Shown here: piece after piece, positions 54,349 through 63,104 of the stretch
Position numbering within the stretch: position 1 is the stretch's first letter
Layout: every line of letters starts with the position of its first letter
Source: Butyricimonas faecihominis
GTDB lineage: Bacteria; Bacteroidota; Bacteroidia; Bacteroidales; Marinifilaceae
NCBI RefSeq assembly: GCF_033096445.1
Contig: NZ_AP028155.1
Location: forward strand, 2,919,880 to 2,983,879
DNA: 64,000 nt
Direction: 5' to 3'
The notes under the pieces: generated by a model
The model's input: only the letters and a program-made list of their open reading frames with translations
Database searches by the model: none
What the model was told of the DNA's origin: nothing
Program-made: the position numbers and the translations under genes

Positions 54349-57300
54349 CTAAAATTTAAGCGTTAAACCTAATGTCACCTTCCTTGCACTCGGGTAATTG
54401 GTCATCTTGTCCAGCCCTTCCATTACATCCACGTTTTCCGGGTCAAGACCGGAATAATTAGTCCACAAGAACAAGTTTTCTCCCGTGAAGAATACACGCA
54501 ACCCCTGCAAATGAATTCTCTTCGCCCAAGCTGCCGGGAGATTATATCCCAAGGTCAATTGTTTCAAACGAAGGAAATTCACTTTTTCTATATTAGAATC
54601 AATCAAAGCATCATACTGTCCGTAATAGTAACTATAAACAGAAGACATTATCGGATAATCAGCATTATCTCCCGGTTTTTCCCAGAAGGAAACATTCCGG
54701 TAATCTTCAAAAATAGCTCCCGTTTTACCTGATGACTCAAACATCAACGAACCTTTTCTAAAGACATTAATCATCTTCCGTCCTAAAGAGTAATTGAACA
54801 AAAGATTCAAATCAAAACCTTTCCACTTGATTTCATGAGCAATACCTCCATGAGCGATAGGCAGGGTCGAGCCGGCGAAATACTTGTCATCTTCAGATAT
54901 AATCCCATCCCCGTTTAAATCATCAATCAAATTCATTCCCAACCGGGTAGGCTGAGCCATACCTCCATCACCTAGTGGTTTTGGGTTTCCTTTAGTATCG
55001 TAATAAATTGGGACCTCAGAATCACTCTGAACCGTTCCAAGATTTCTGAAAACACGCAACTCATTGGCCGAACGTCCGATCACATATTTCTGGTCAACAT
55101 CCATACCCGTGTTCGTTTTCTCCAAACGGTTCCAATTTCTGGAAACATTGAAACGCATCCGCCATTTCACGGCCGTCTCGCGCAATATATCCAATTGAGC
55201 TTCCAACTCGACTCCCTCGTTAGAAATCTCCAAGGCATTATCCCACAAATTCTTGTGAAAATAAACCGTTCCGGGAAGATCCACCTGCCACAACAAGGAT
55301 TTCGTGTATTTAAAATAGTAATCCATCTTCAATTTCAACCGGTAATCGAACAAATCGACATCCAAACCGAGATCATACTGATCGGATTTCTCCCATGTCA
55401 AGTTCCGATTCTCCATTTGTGCAGGAACCAATCCGGCAACCCCCAAGAAAGAATCCCCCTCACCGATAACTCCTTGCGCTAAATAAGGATCCAAGAAAAC
55501 CTGTCCGGAAGAACCCCAGGAACCGCGAATCTTACCGTGACTCAACCACCAGAAATTTTCCATAAAAGCCTCGTCAGAGAAGTTCCATCCCAAAGCAACG
55601 GAAGGGAAGGTCGCCCAACGCACATCTTTCCCGAAAACGGATGAACCATCCCGACGTAAAGTAAGTTCTATCAAATATTTCCGATCCAAGTTATAGGCTA
55701 CCCGACCAAAATAACTGACCATGATCTTCTCCTTGAAATCAGAATTAAAAGACTGCATCGCGTTCATTACCCCATCGATCTCCTTTAGCGTAGGCATCAC
55801 CGACGTTACATAATGAATATAATTACTGGGGGCTCCTTTTCCTTTTCCTTTCAAGCTATTCGAAGCTTCACGGGTGTAAGAAAAACCTAATAGCCAATCG
55901 AAATTATGACGTTCCTTCAAACTGAAATTATAATGCAATAACTCTTCTGTTTGAAGCAACACGCTCCCCTGCATCTGCCCGTACGAAACGCTCAGTCCGT
56001 TATTAAAGTCCATCGTACTCGGCTCAAAACGGTTTACTTGAGATTGGGTGTAGTCCACTCCTAACGATGCGGAAAAATCCAATCCCTCAAGAATCTTATA
56101 AGCTAAACGAATATTTGAACGAATATTATAATTATATTTCTTCTCAGAAACATCATTCAAATTTTCAAATATTTTATCGTAAACTTCTCCTTCAGCACCC
56201 AGCATAGTTGAAGTACTTTTGGGGTTTACCGTCATATAAGAAATATTATGACTTCCCAAACCACCTGAAGCCATACTCATATCAGAATAGGACATAGCCA
56301 AACGAATATCGAAAGTAAGATTCTTCCGCGGGGTTAAATTCAAATTGGAAATTAAATTTGCCCGGGAGAAATCAGAACCGACATTGATACCTTTCTCGTT
56401 GTACCAACCAAGTCCCACCATATATTTCACCCGTTCCGTTCCCCCGGAAGCCTGAAGATTCGCGTTCAACGTTTTCCCCGTGTGGAAAGCATATTTCCAC
56501 CAGTTCGTGGAATTATTATAAAACGGATTCAAACTATCCTGCAACAACCTATTTAGAGGAGGAGCACTAAGTGCATTTGAAATACCATTATGCCAGAAAT
56601 AATCATAGAATCCGGTAGTCCCTATCGCCTCTTCCGGAGAATTGGGAAGATGTAACTGATTATTGGAATCGAAATAACCGAGTACTACATGTTTAGCAGC
56701 CTCCAGCCACCATTTACGTTCCCCGTTACCTTGAATCTGAAGGGGCGTTTCCGGGTACCATGTCCATGAATAAGAAGCATTTGCCTGAAAAGTAGCCTGC
56801 CCGGCTTTACCATGCTTCGTGGTAATCAAAATCACCCCGTTGCTAGCACGTGAACCGTAGATTGCAGCCGATGCAGCATCCTTCAACACCTCGACGGATT
56901 CAATCGTCATAGGGTCTATCTCCGCCAGCGTGTTGGTACCTGTTAAAGGAGATGTAAACGAATTAACCGGTACACCATCTACCACGTACAATGGAGTATT
57001 TTCACTGATACCCTTGACCATTAAAGTATTGTAACCACGAATGGCGACACGGCTACCCCCACCTCCGGGAGCCCCGGACACGTTATTCACCTCGACTCCG
57101 GCCATGTGACCTTGCAACAGATTCTCCAAGCTGGCAGAAGGAACTTCCTCCAAATCTTTTGCCTTCACGGATGACACGGAACTGATCAATTCCTTTTTAT
57201 TACGTTCTCCATAAGCGATCACGGTAACTTCATCCAAGTCAGAGACCTCCTCTTTCAGCATCACGATCAGCTCATCGCCGGCCTTAAACGTTTTCACTTC

Positions 57301-57852
57301 TTGTTTGAAACCCACGAAAGAGAATATCAACTTACCTTTCGAAACAGGTAACGTCAAGGAAAACAACCCGGCTGCATCCGTGGAACATCCCACCGTGGTA
57401 CTATCCAAACGAATGGTCACCCCGGGGAGCGGTTGTTTCTTTTCGTCGATCACCTTTCCCTTGATAACGAATTTCTTTACCTCCTTCTTTTCATCCTTAG
57501 CGACAGAGGGTTTTACAATAATAACATTCCCCTCAAACAAAAAATCCAAACCCGAAAAAGTACGTTTCAATAAAATTTCCACGGCCTCATCCTTGGCGGA
57601 CACGGAAATGTTGTTAAACGAGACCAAATCGGCATCATTGTACACGAAAAACAAATTCGTCTCCTTCTGAATCTGTTTAAATAGTTCCATCGCACCAACA
57701 TTCTTCACGTCCAACGTCACCCGCTGTTCTTGCGAGAAGCCATTGGCAGAAATCGTCATGCTGGTCATTGTCATCAAAATAAATAATAACCTCATGATTT
57801 TCAATAAATTCTTTTTACCATAGAAATAGTAAAAACTTTGGTTTTTTTTCAT
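54349..57852 (-). CDS. SusC/RagA TonB-dependent transporter with STN domain, locus 2
   Basis: 1167 residues. Signal peptide (ends SANGFSQ), STN domain (about 45-115, MELFKQIQKETNLFFVYNDA), CarboxypepD_reg-like domain (KGKVIDEKKQPLPGVTIRLD), TonB box DEVTVIAYG, plug (LENLLQGHMAGVEV, GGGGSRVAIRGYN, VVDGVPV, SVEVLKDAASAAIYGSRASN) and a barrel ending LGLTLKF. The plug region is very similar to that of locus 1 while the barrel loops differ, which fits a duplicated system with altered substrate range. Confidence 0.95.
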   Translation of the reverse strand: MKKNQSFYYFYGKKNLLKIMRLLFILMTMTSMTISANGFSQEQRVTLDVKNVGAMELFKQIQKETNLFFVYNDADLVSFNNISVSAKDEAVEILLKRTFSGLDFLFEGNVIIVKPSVAKDEKKEVKKFVIKGKVIDEKKQPLPGVTIRLDSTTVGCSTDAAGLFSLTLPVSKGKLIFSFVGFKQEVKTFKAGDELIVMLKEEVSDLDEVTVIAYGERNKKELISSVSSVKAKDLEEVPSASLENLLQGHMAGVEVNNVSGAPGGGGSRVAIRGYNTLMVKGISENTPLYVVDGVPVNSFTSPLTGTNTLAEIDPMTIESVEVLKDAASAAIYGSRASNGVILITTKHGKAGQATFQANASYSWTWYPETPLQIQGNGERKWWLEAAKHVVLGYFDSNNQLHLPNSPEEAIGTTGFYDYFWHNGISNALSAPPLNRLLQDSLNPFYNNSTNWWKYAFHTGKTLNANLQASGGTERVKYMVGLGWYNEKGINVGSDFSRANLISNLNLTPRKNLTFDIRLAMSYSDMSMASGGLGSHNISYMTVNPKSTSTMLGAEGEVYDKIFENLNDVSEKKYNYNIRSNIRLAYKILEGLDFSASLGVDYTQSQVNRFEPSTMDFNNGLSVSYGQMQGSVLLQTEELLHYNFSLKERHNFDWLLGFSYTREASNSLKGKGKGAPSNYIHYVTSVMPTLKEIDGVMNAMQSFNSDFKEKIMVSYFGRVAYNLDRKYLIELTLRRDGSSVFGKDVRWATFPSVALGWNFSDEAFMENFWWLSHGKIRGSWGSSGQVFLDPYLAQGVIGEGDSFLGVAGLVPAQMENRNLTWEKSDQYDLGLDVDLFDYRLKLKMDYYFKYTKSLLWQVDLPGTVYFHKNLWDNALEISNEGVELEAQLDILRETAVKWRMRFNVSRNWNRLEKTNTGMDVDQKYVIGRSANELRVFRNLGTVQSDSEVPIYYDTKGNPKPLGDGGMAQPTRLGMNLIDDLNGDGIISEDDKYFAGSTLPIAHGGIAHEIKWKGFDLNLLFNYSLGRKMINVFRKGSLMFESSGKTGAIFEDYRNVSFWEKPGDNADYPIMSSVYSYYYGQYDALIDSNIEKVNFLRLKQLTLGYNLPAAWAKRIHLQGLRVFFTGENLFLWTNYSGLDPENVDVMEGLDKMTNYPSARKVTLGLTLKF

Positions 57853-57953
57853 ACATTTGATTTTTGAATTAAAAAACTACTTGGGTAAACATTGTCGCAT
57901 TTGTTTACCCGAATGAATTCAAACTCCGGATAAGTAGCCGCTTGTCCGGAATT

Positions 57954-59105
57954 TTATTTTCGCACGATTATCACTCTACCTTTTATCTCGAACTGCACAT
58001 GGGATGTCTTCTCGATCAGAGACAACAACCCATTAATTTCCTCGTAACGGGGCAAATACCCGCTAAACCGTTCGTTTCTTACCTCGTTATTCACAAAGAA
58101 CACCTGAATATCATACCACAACGATAGTTCATCCAGTATCTCGCCTATACTCTTGTTCTCGAAATAATAATTTCCTCGCTGCCACGCCACGTAAGATAAC
58201 ACGTCCACGTCCCGAACCGTAACCCGTCCCGCGAGCTTGTTAAACACCGCTTGCTGGTTCGGTTTCAACATCACTTCCGCCAATCCCTTCGGTTTCACCG
58301 ACACGGAACCTTCCACCAACGTCGTTTGGATCTGGTCATCCCGACGAGAGTTCACGTTAAACTGCGTTCCGTACACCTTCACCTCCATCCCGTTCGCCTC
58401 CACGATAAACGGTTTCTCGGTATTCTTCACCACCTCGAAATAAGCCTCTCCCTCCAACCGTACCCGTCGCTCCTTACCCGCAAACTTCACCGGGTAACGA
58501 ATCTCTGTCGCCGCATTCACCCACACTTTCGTCCCATCGGCCAGCATGATCGTGTACTCTCCCCCTTTAGGAGTAATCAAGCGATTCTGTAAATTAACAT
58601 CCTGATCATCCAGAGAATCCACGTAAACCAACGCCTGATCATTCGTGTGAATCGTCACCCCGTCAATCTCTTTCAGTGTCATCCGGGAAGTATCAAGAGC
58701 AAGGACTTTCCCGTCATTCAACACCAACGTCGCTTTTCTCACGCCATGCTCAATAGGCCCGATACCGTAATCCACAACTTCCTCCACGGATTGCCTTGTC
58801 CAAAGTAACATTCCCGCAATAATCGGTAATGCCAACATTGCCGCGTAACTCACCACCTTCAACCACACCCGTCGTCCCCGTCTCCGGTAAGCCTCGTCAA
58901 CTCTCGTCTCGAAATCCTGTTTAAATCGTTTCTTTGTCTCCACGCTCAACTGGAAATTCTCCCGCCTCGCCACGAAACGTTTCATCTCCCCGTAAAGCTG
59001 TCGATGTCTTTCCGATTCATCCAGCCAAGCTTCCAAAACCTGCCTATCCTCCTCATCCAGTGAAGAAGTAAAGCTCCGTTTTATCAACCTCCAATCTATT
59101 TTCAT
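57954..59105 (-). CDS. FecR-family anti-sigma factor, locus 2
   Basis: 383 residues: cytoplasmic domain (1-80), membrane helix (about 82-103), FecR domain (LITPKGGEYTIMLADGTKVW, LEGEAYFEVVKNTEKPFIVE, VYGTQFNVNSRRDDQIQTTL) and DUF4974 (GEILDELSLWYDIQVFFVNN, EEINGLLSLIEKTSHVQFEI). It precedes susC by 101 nt and follows the sigma gene by 472 nt, an unusually long gap for such a pair. Confidence 0.94.
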   Translation of the reverse strand: MKIDWRLIKRSFTSSLDEEDRQVLEAWLDESERHRQLYGEMKRFVARRENFQLSVETKKRFKQDFETRVDEAYRRRGRRVWLKVVSYAAMLALPIIAGMLLWTRQSVEEVVDYGIGPIEHGVRKATLVLNDGKVLALDTSRMTLKEIDGVTIHTNDQALVYVDSLDDQDVNLQNRLITPKGGEYTIMLADGTKVWVNAATEIRYPVKFAGKERRVRLEGEAYFEVVKNTEKPFIVEANGMEVKVYGTQFNVNSRRDDQIQTTLVEGSVSVKPKGLAEVMLKPNQQAVFNKLAGRVTVRDVDVLSYVAWQRGNYYFENKSIGEILDELSLWYDIQVFFVNNEVRNERFSGYLPRYEEINGLLSLIEKTSHVQFEIKGRVIIVRK

Positions 59106-59345
59106 CGTATTTTTCTAAAAATTTCGTCCCTATAACACGAAACCTCGAAAAATGTTTACAGGAGAAATGAAAAAATTTCAGAATTTTATCTTATCATTAA
59201 AATCAAACCTTCCATTTGCGAGTGATACCGTTTTTTTGAAACTCGATTATCCCCCGCAATTTCATAAATGTTGCGAGCAAGAAAAATCTGAACTAATGTG
59301 AAAAATCGTAATTATAATTTCATCATCCAGTTATCATATTGCGAG

Positions 59346-59389
59346 CCGCTCCCATTCCGCTCCCATTCCTCCCCTATTCCCCTCCTATA
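59346..59389. repeat. 11-bp tandem repeats (CCGCTCCCATT) between sigma and fecR
   Basis: Four consecutive 11-mers: CCGCTCCCATT twice, CCTCCCCTATT and CCCCTCCTATA. The third matches the unit at 26640 (CTTCCACTATT) at 9 of 11 positions. They lie in the 472-bp gap 59106-59577, in which no other feature was recognised apart from an AAATATTTGT-type A/T-rich stretch just downstream. Confidence 0.65.
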
Positions 59390-59577
59390 ACAATAACAAA
59401 TATTTGTATTACGATAGGATATATTAACATTCGGTTTGGTCTATAATAACTATTTAATTGTGATATAATAACCATACCCGGCAGAAGCTTCCCCCAAGAT
59501 CTCGTTTTTCAAGGACAAAAACAGCTTACCCGGGTCACGCACGTCACAACACACGAATGGAGCCGATTTGAAACAGC

Positions 59578-60153
59578 CTATACATTTTCAAGACAAACCG
59601 TCAACATGAAAAGCACTAGCGCGAAATCATAATCCGAGAAACAACGTTTCAACTTTTCCAACCCGCGATGCAACTGTACCTTTACGGTATTCTCATTCAT
59701 CCCCAACTGTTCGGAAATCTCGCTGTATTTGTACCCATGCACGAAACGAAGAAGGCACACTTCCCGACATTTTTCCGGTAACTCGTCCAGCACCTCCCGG
59801 ATTTTCTCCAGAATCTCCTCCCGATCAATCATGTCCACGTTGTCCGAATAGACTGCCGCCTCGGCGTATAACGCCATGTTACGATCCTCGACTTTCGCGT
59901 CCCGCAGGTAATTGTAGCAACGATTACGCACGCTCGTGTAAAGGTAGGCTTTCAAGGAACCTTGGTAATTTTTCAGAACCGATTTTTCATAGATCGCGAT
60001 AAAGACCTCCTGCACAATATCATTGGCCACGTCTTCCCGGAAAACCATATTCAAGGCAAACGTGAACAACTTGTCGAAATACCTGTCAAACAAATCTGAA
60101 TAGGCTTTTCGATCATTCCGTCGTAATCTCTCTATCAATATTGATTCATCCAA
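59578..60153 (-). CDS. ECF sigma-70 factor, locus 2
   Basis: 191 residues. Region 2 DVANDIVQEVFIAIYEKSV, LKAYLYTSVRNRCYNYLRDA; region 4 LPEKCREVCLLRFVHGYKYS, EISEQLGMNENTVKVQLHRG. The C-terminal tail FALVLFMLTVCLENV is hydrophobic. It is followed by the repeat-containing gap and then fecR. Confidence 0.92.
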   Translation of the reverse strand: MDESILIERLRRNDRKAYSDLFDRYFDKLFTFALNMVFREDVANDIVQEVFIAIYEKSVLKNYQGSLKAYLYTSVRNRCYNYLRDAKVEDRNMALYAEAAVYSDNVDMIDREEILEKIREVLDELPEKCREVCLLRFVHGYKYSEISEQLGMNENTVKVQLHRGLEKLKRCFSDYDFALVLFMLTVCLENV

Positions 60154-60182
60154 TTTCGCACTTATTTTGAACCATAGTGGGA

Positions 60183-60190
60183 CAAAAATA
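60183..60190 (-). promoter_or_regulatory. -7 promoter element of the locus 2 sigma gene
   Basis: TATTTTTG on the - strand, with TTTT 19 bp upstream (one mismatch to TTTG), 29 nt before the start at 60153. Confidence 0.45.
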
Positions 60191-60234
60191 TTTTTTATTT
60201 TCCACTTATAAAAAGTATTCCTCGTAATTTATGT

Positions 60235-61827
60235 TCAAATTAACATACTTAATAGTTGAATACAGATAATTAGAAACACCATCGCTATCGGATAAACCGT
60301 TGCATAGGCCACGCTCGGGATGTTACTGTCAGTCATGGAGTCAGCGGCAGCCAATCCCGGTGTACTCGTCATTCCTCCCGTGATCGTTCCCATCAGATCC
60401 AAAATATTGATCCGGAAACCGTAGTACCCCACCAACAGAGCCACGATCATCGGCAACAAGGTAATAGCAAAACCTACCCCGAACAGGGTTAACCCGCTAT
60501 TCACGAAGGTTTGTACCAGATTCACGCCTGCCGAGGTCCCGACTTCCGCCAAAAACAGTAACAATCCTAATTGACGTAACAGTTGATTGGCCGGGCCGGA
60601 CATAGACCACACGATAGGTCCAGTCTTACCAAGATAACCCAAAACCAGAGCCACGATCAGAATTCCTCCCGTCAATCCCGGAGAAAAGGTGAAACTATCG
60701 GAAAAAGAGATATTCACCTTTCCAAAAAGCACGCCCAACACGATACCCATTGCAATCGGGAAAAAATCGGTGTCCGACAAACGTCTCTTGTCATTCCCCA
60801 AAAGATTCAACACGTCCTTCATGCTCTCCTTCCGGGCTATTACTGTCAACTTATCACCAAAACGCAGAACTAAATCGGGACTCGGGGCCACGTCAATACC
60901 GGAACGACGCACACGGGTCACCGTACAGTGATAATTCTGATGCAGGTTCAAACTACCCAAGCTCTTCCCGGCCACCTCTTTATTCGTCAACAGCACGTAC
61001 TGCATATCAATGCTATCCCCCAGAGGCAAATCCTGATTCATCTTTTCCCCGACCAAGATTTCTAACTGCCGCAAAGCATTCGGGGAGCCTACCGCCTTGA
61101 TCAAATTTCCCTCCCGCAACACGGATAGAGGGGTTGGGATCTCGGTCAGGTTATCGTGAACCAAACGGGAAACCACGGCTCCTGTCATGGTCCGAATTTG
61201 CAAATCAGCCAAGCTCTTGTCAAAAGCGTTCGGATTACTCACCCGGAAAACAGCCGTTTTGATCTCCGGGTATTGTTGTTGCAGCAAGGTTTCCAGCCGT
61301 TTTTCCTCCGCACGGATGTCCACGCATAATATCTTAGGTAAAAGTTTCACGAACAGAATCACCCCGATCACCCCAAAAGGATAGGCAATCCCGTAAGCGA
61401 TGGAAGAGGACGAGGAACCCGTGGCATCAATAGCGGCAGCCAAACCCGGTGTACTCGTCAACGCTCCCGCAATCAATCCCACGACACTCGGCGTATCGAT
61501 GTCAAACAAATATTTAGAGGCAATTCCGGTCAGTGCTGCCGTGGCCACGATTAATAACGTGATAATTGCCAGCACTTTCCCTTTCGCTTTAAAAGAGGTA
61601 AAAAATCCCGGCCCGGCCTGCATTCCGATCGTGAAAATAAATAGTACCAACCCGAAATTTCCCAGTTCTTTCGGGATAATTACCCCGAAATGACCGAAAA
61701 GCAAGGCGATAAAAATGACCGCTGACACGTCCAGCGATATTCCTTTAAAATTAATTCGTCCCAGTATAAAACCTAGAGCAACAATTAAAAACAACGCAAA
61801 ATAAGAAGATTGTAATAATGATTCCAT
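60235..61827 (-). CDS. YidE/AspT-type putative transporter (two TrkA_C domains)
   Basis: 530 residues. Two related membrane halves carry the AspT duplication motifs GNFGLVLFIFTIGMQAGPGF with LTSTPGLAAAIDATG, and LGLLLFLAEVGTSAGVNL with MTSTPGLAAADSMTD. Between them lie two RCK_C/TrkA_C domains (about 190-275 and 280-365; FGDKLTVIARKESMKDVLNL). Members exchange aspartate for alanine (AspT) but most Bacteroidota members have unknown substrates. It lies 54 nt after aroA reading in the same direction, so co-transcription with aroBA is possible. Confidence 0.9.
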   Translation of the reverse strand: MESLLQSSYFALFLIVALGFILGRINFKGISLDVSAVIFIALLFGHFGVIIPKELGNFGLVLFIFTIGMQAGPGFFTSFKAKGKVLAIITLLIVATAALTGIASKYLFDIDTPSVVGLIAGALTSTPGLAAAIDATGSSSSSIAYGIAYPFGVIGVILFVKLLPKILCVDIRAEEKRLETLLQQQYPEIKTAVFRVSNPNAFDKSLADLQIRTMTGAVVSRLVHDNLTEIPTPLSVLREGNLIKAVGSPNALRQLEILVGEKMNQDLPLGDSIDMQYVLLTNKEVAGKSLGSLNLHQNYHCTVTRVRRSGIDVAPSPDLVLRFGDKLTVIARKESMKDVLNLLGNDKRRLSDTDFFPIAMGIVLGVLFGKVNISFSDSFTFSPGLTGGILIVALVLGYLGKTGPIVWSMSGPANQLLRQLGLLLFLAEVGTSAGVNLVQTFVNSGLTLFGVGFAITLLPMIVALLVGYYGFRINILDLMGTITGGMTSTPGLAAADSMTDSNIPSVAYATVYPIAMVFLIICIQLLSMLI

Positions 61828-61880
61828 AAATAAATAGATTCCGTGATTACCGATTAATGATTTCGTGATTAATCGGATGA

Positions 61881-63089
61881 TTAAATCAATAATTTATCCA
61901 GCTGTTCCCAAAATGTAGGGAAAGACTTCGTCACCACCCCGGCATTGCGGATGACCAAACCGGGTAACTTTAACCCGACAGGAGCAAACGCCATTGCCAT
62001 ACGATGGTCTTGATAAGTATCTATTTCCAATGAAATCAACGTATTCCGTTCCCGATTCCATGACAACTCGCCATGCACGGAGACATCCAGATCATACCCC
62101 AATTTATGTAACTCTCGAATCGAGGCGGCTACCCGGTCACACTCTTTAACATACAAAGTTTCCAAGCCGCAAATATGAAACGGAATATCTTTTAAACAAC
62201 AAGTCACGATAAAAGTAAGAGCCAGATCGGGCATTTCAGTAAAATCCGCCTCGAAAAAATCCGTATTTTCACCGACAACCCGCAAGAGAACACCCGATTC
62301 CTGCCATTCTGTTTGCACCCCTAATTGTTCCCACAATCTATATTGCAGCGCATCCCCTTGCAAACTGTCTTTTTTCAAGTCCGAAATAAAGATTTCCCCC
62401 AGCCCGACAATAGAAACCATCTCGTAGAAATAAGATGCTGCCGTCCAGTCGGATTCCACGCGCAGGTTTACCGGGATGTACCCCTTCTCGGGAATAATAA
62501 TCTTTTTCCCTTCCAAACGCACGTCTACCCCGAACAAGCGCATCATGCCGACCGTCATCCGTATGTAAGCGGCAGAAACGATTCTTTCTTCCAAATCGAG
62601 CGTCAAGCCTCCCGGCAGCAAAGGGGCAATCATCATCAAGGCCGACACGTATTGACTACTCACGGATGCGTCTAACGACAGGGAACGCCCTCCTTGTAAA
62701 GGTGCGGAAGTAATCCATAAAGGCGGAAAACCCTCGTCTCCCATGTAGGCGATACTCGCACCTAATTCCCGCAAAGCATCCACCAATACCTGCACGGGAC
62801 GCTGTTTCATACGCTCCGAACCGGTTAATTCCCGGACCCCGCCTTTCAAGGCAAAATAAGCTGTCAAGAAACGCATGGCAGTTCCGGCGTGTCCCACGTT
62901 GACCAACCTGTCTGAAGTGGACAGGGCCTCCCGCAACACCCGTGTATCATCGCTATCCGACAAATTCTCCGGTACCGGGCATCCTGCCAAGGCACATAAC
63001 ACGAGCGCCCTGTTCGAGATACTCTTTGAAGCCGGTAAAACAGCCACACCTTCAATCTTTGTCTTGTCCCACGCGATAACTCGATCCAT
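61881..63089 (-). CDS. aroA: 3-phosphoshikimate 1-carboxyvinyltransferase (EPSP synthase)
   Basis: 402 residues. Sixth step of the shikimate pathway: shikimate-3-phosphate plus phosphoenolpyruvate gives EPSP. Conserved parts: LPASKSISNRALVLCALAG (K22, S23, R27), VGHAGTAMRFLTAYF, ERMKQRPVQVLVDALRELGA, SSQYVSALMMIAPLL, SDWTAASYFYEM, MPDLALTFI (catalytic Asp), ECDRVAASIRELHKLGYDL and TYQDHRMAMAFAP. The shorter length is usual for Bacteroidota. The H in GHAGTAMR replaces the common N. It follows aroB by 15 nt. Confidence 0.95.
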   Translation of the reverse strand: MDRVIAWDKTKIEGVAVLPASKSISNRALVLCALAGCPVPENLSDSDDTRVLREALSTSDRLVNVGHAGTAMRFLTAYFALKGGVRELTGSERMKQRPVQVLVDALRELGASIAYMGDEGFPPLWITSAPLQGGRSLSLDASVSSQYVSALMMIAPLLPGGLTLDLEERIVSAAYIRMTVGMMRLFGVDVRLEGKKIIIPEKGYIPVNLRVESDWTAASYFYEMVSIVGLGEIFISDLKKDSLQGDALQYRLWEQLGVQTEWQESGVLLRVVGENTDFFEADFTEMPDLALTFIVTCCLKDIPFHICGLETLYVKECDRVAASIRELHKLGYDLDVSVHGELSWNRERNTLISLEIDTYQDHRMAMAFAPVGLKLPGLVIRNAGVVTKSFPTFWEQLDKLLI

Positions 63090-63104
63090 AATTCTACTCG
63101 TTAT

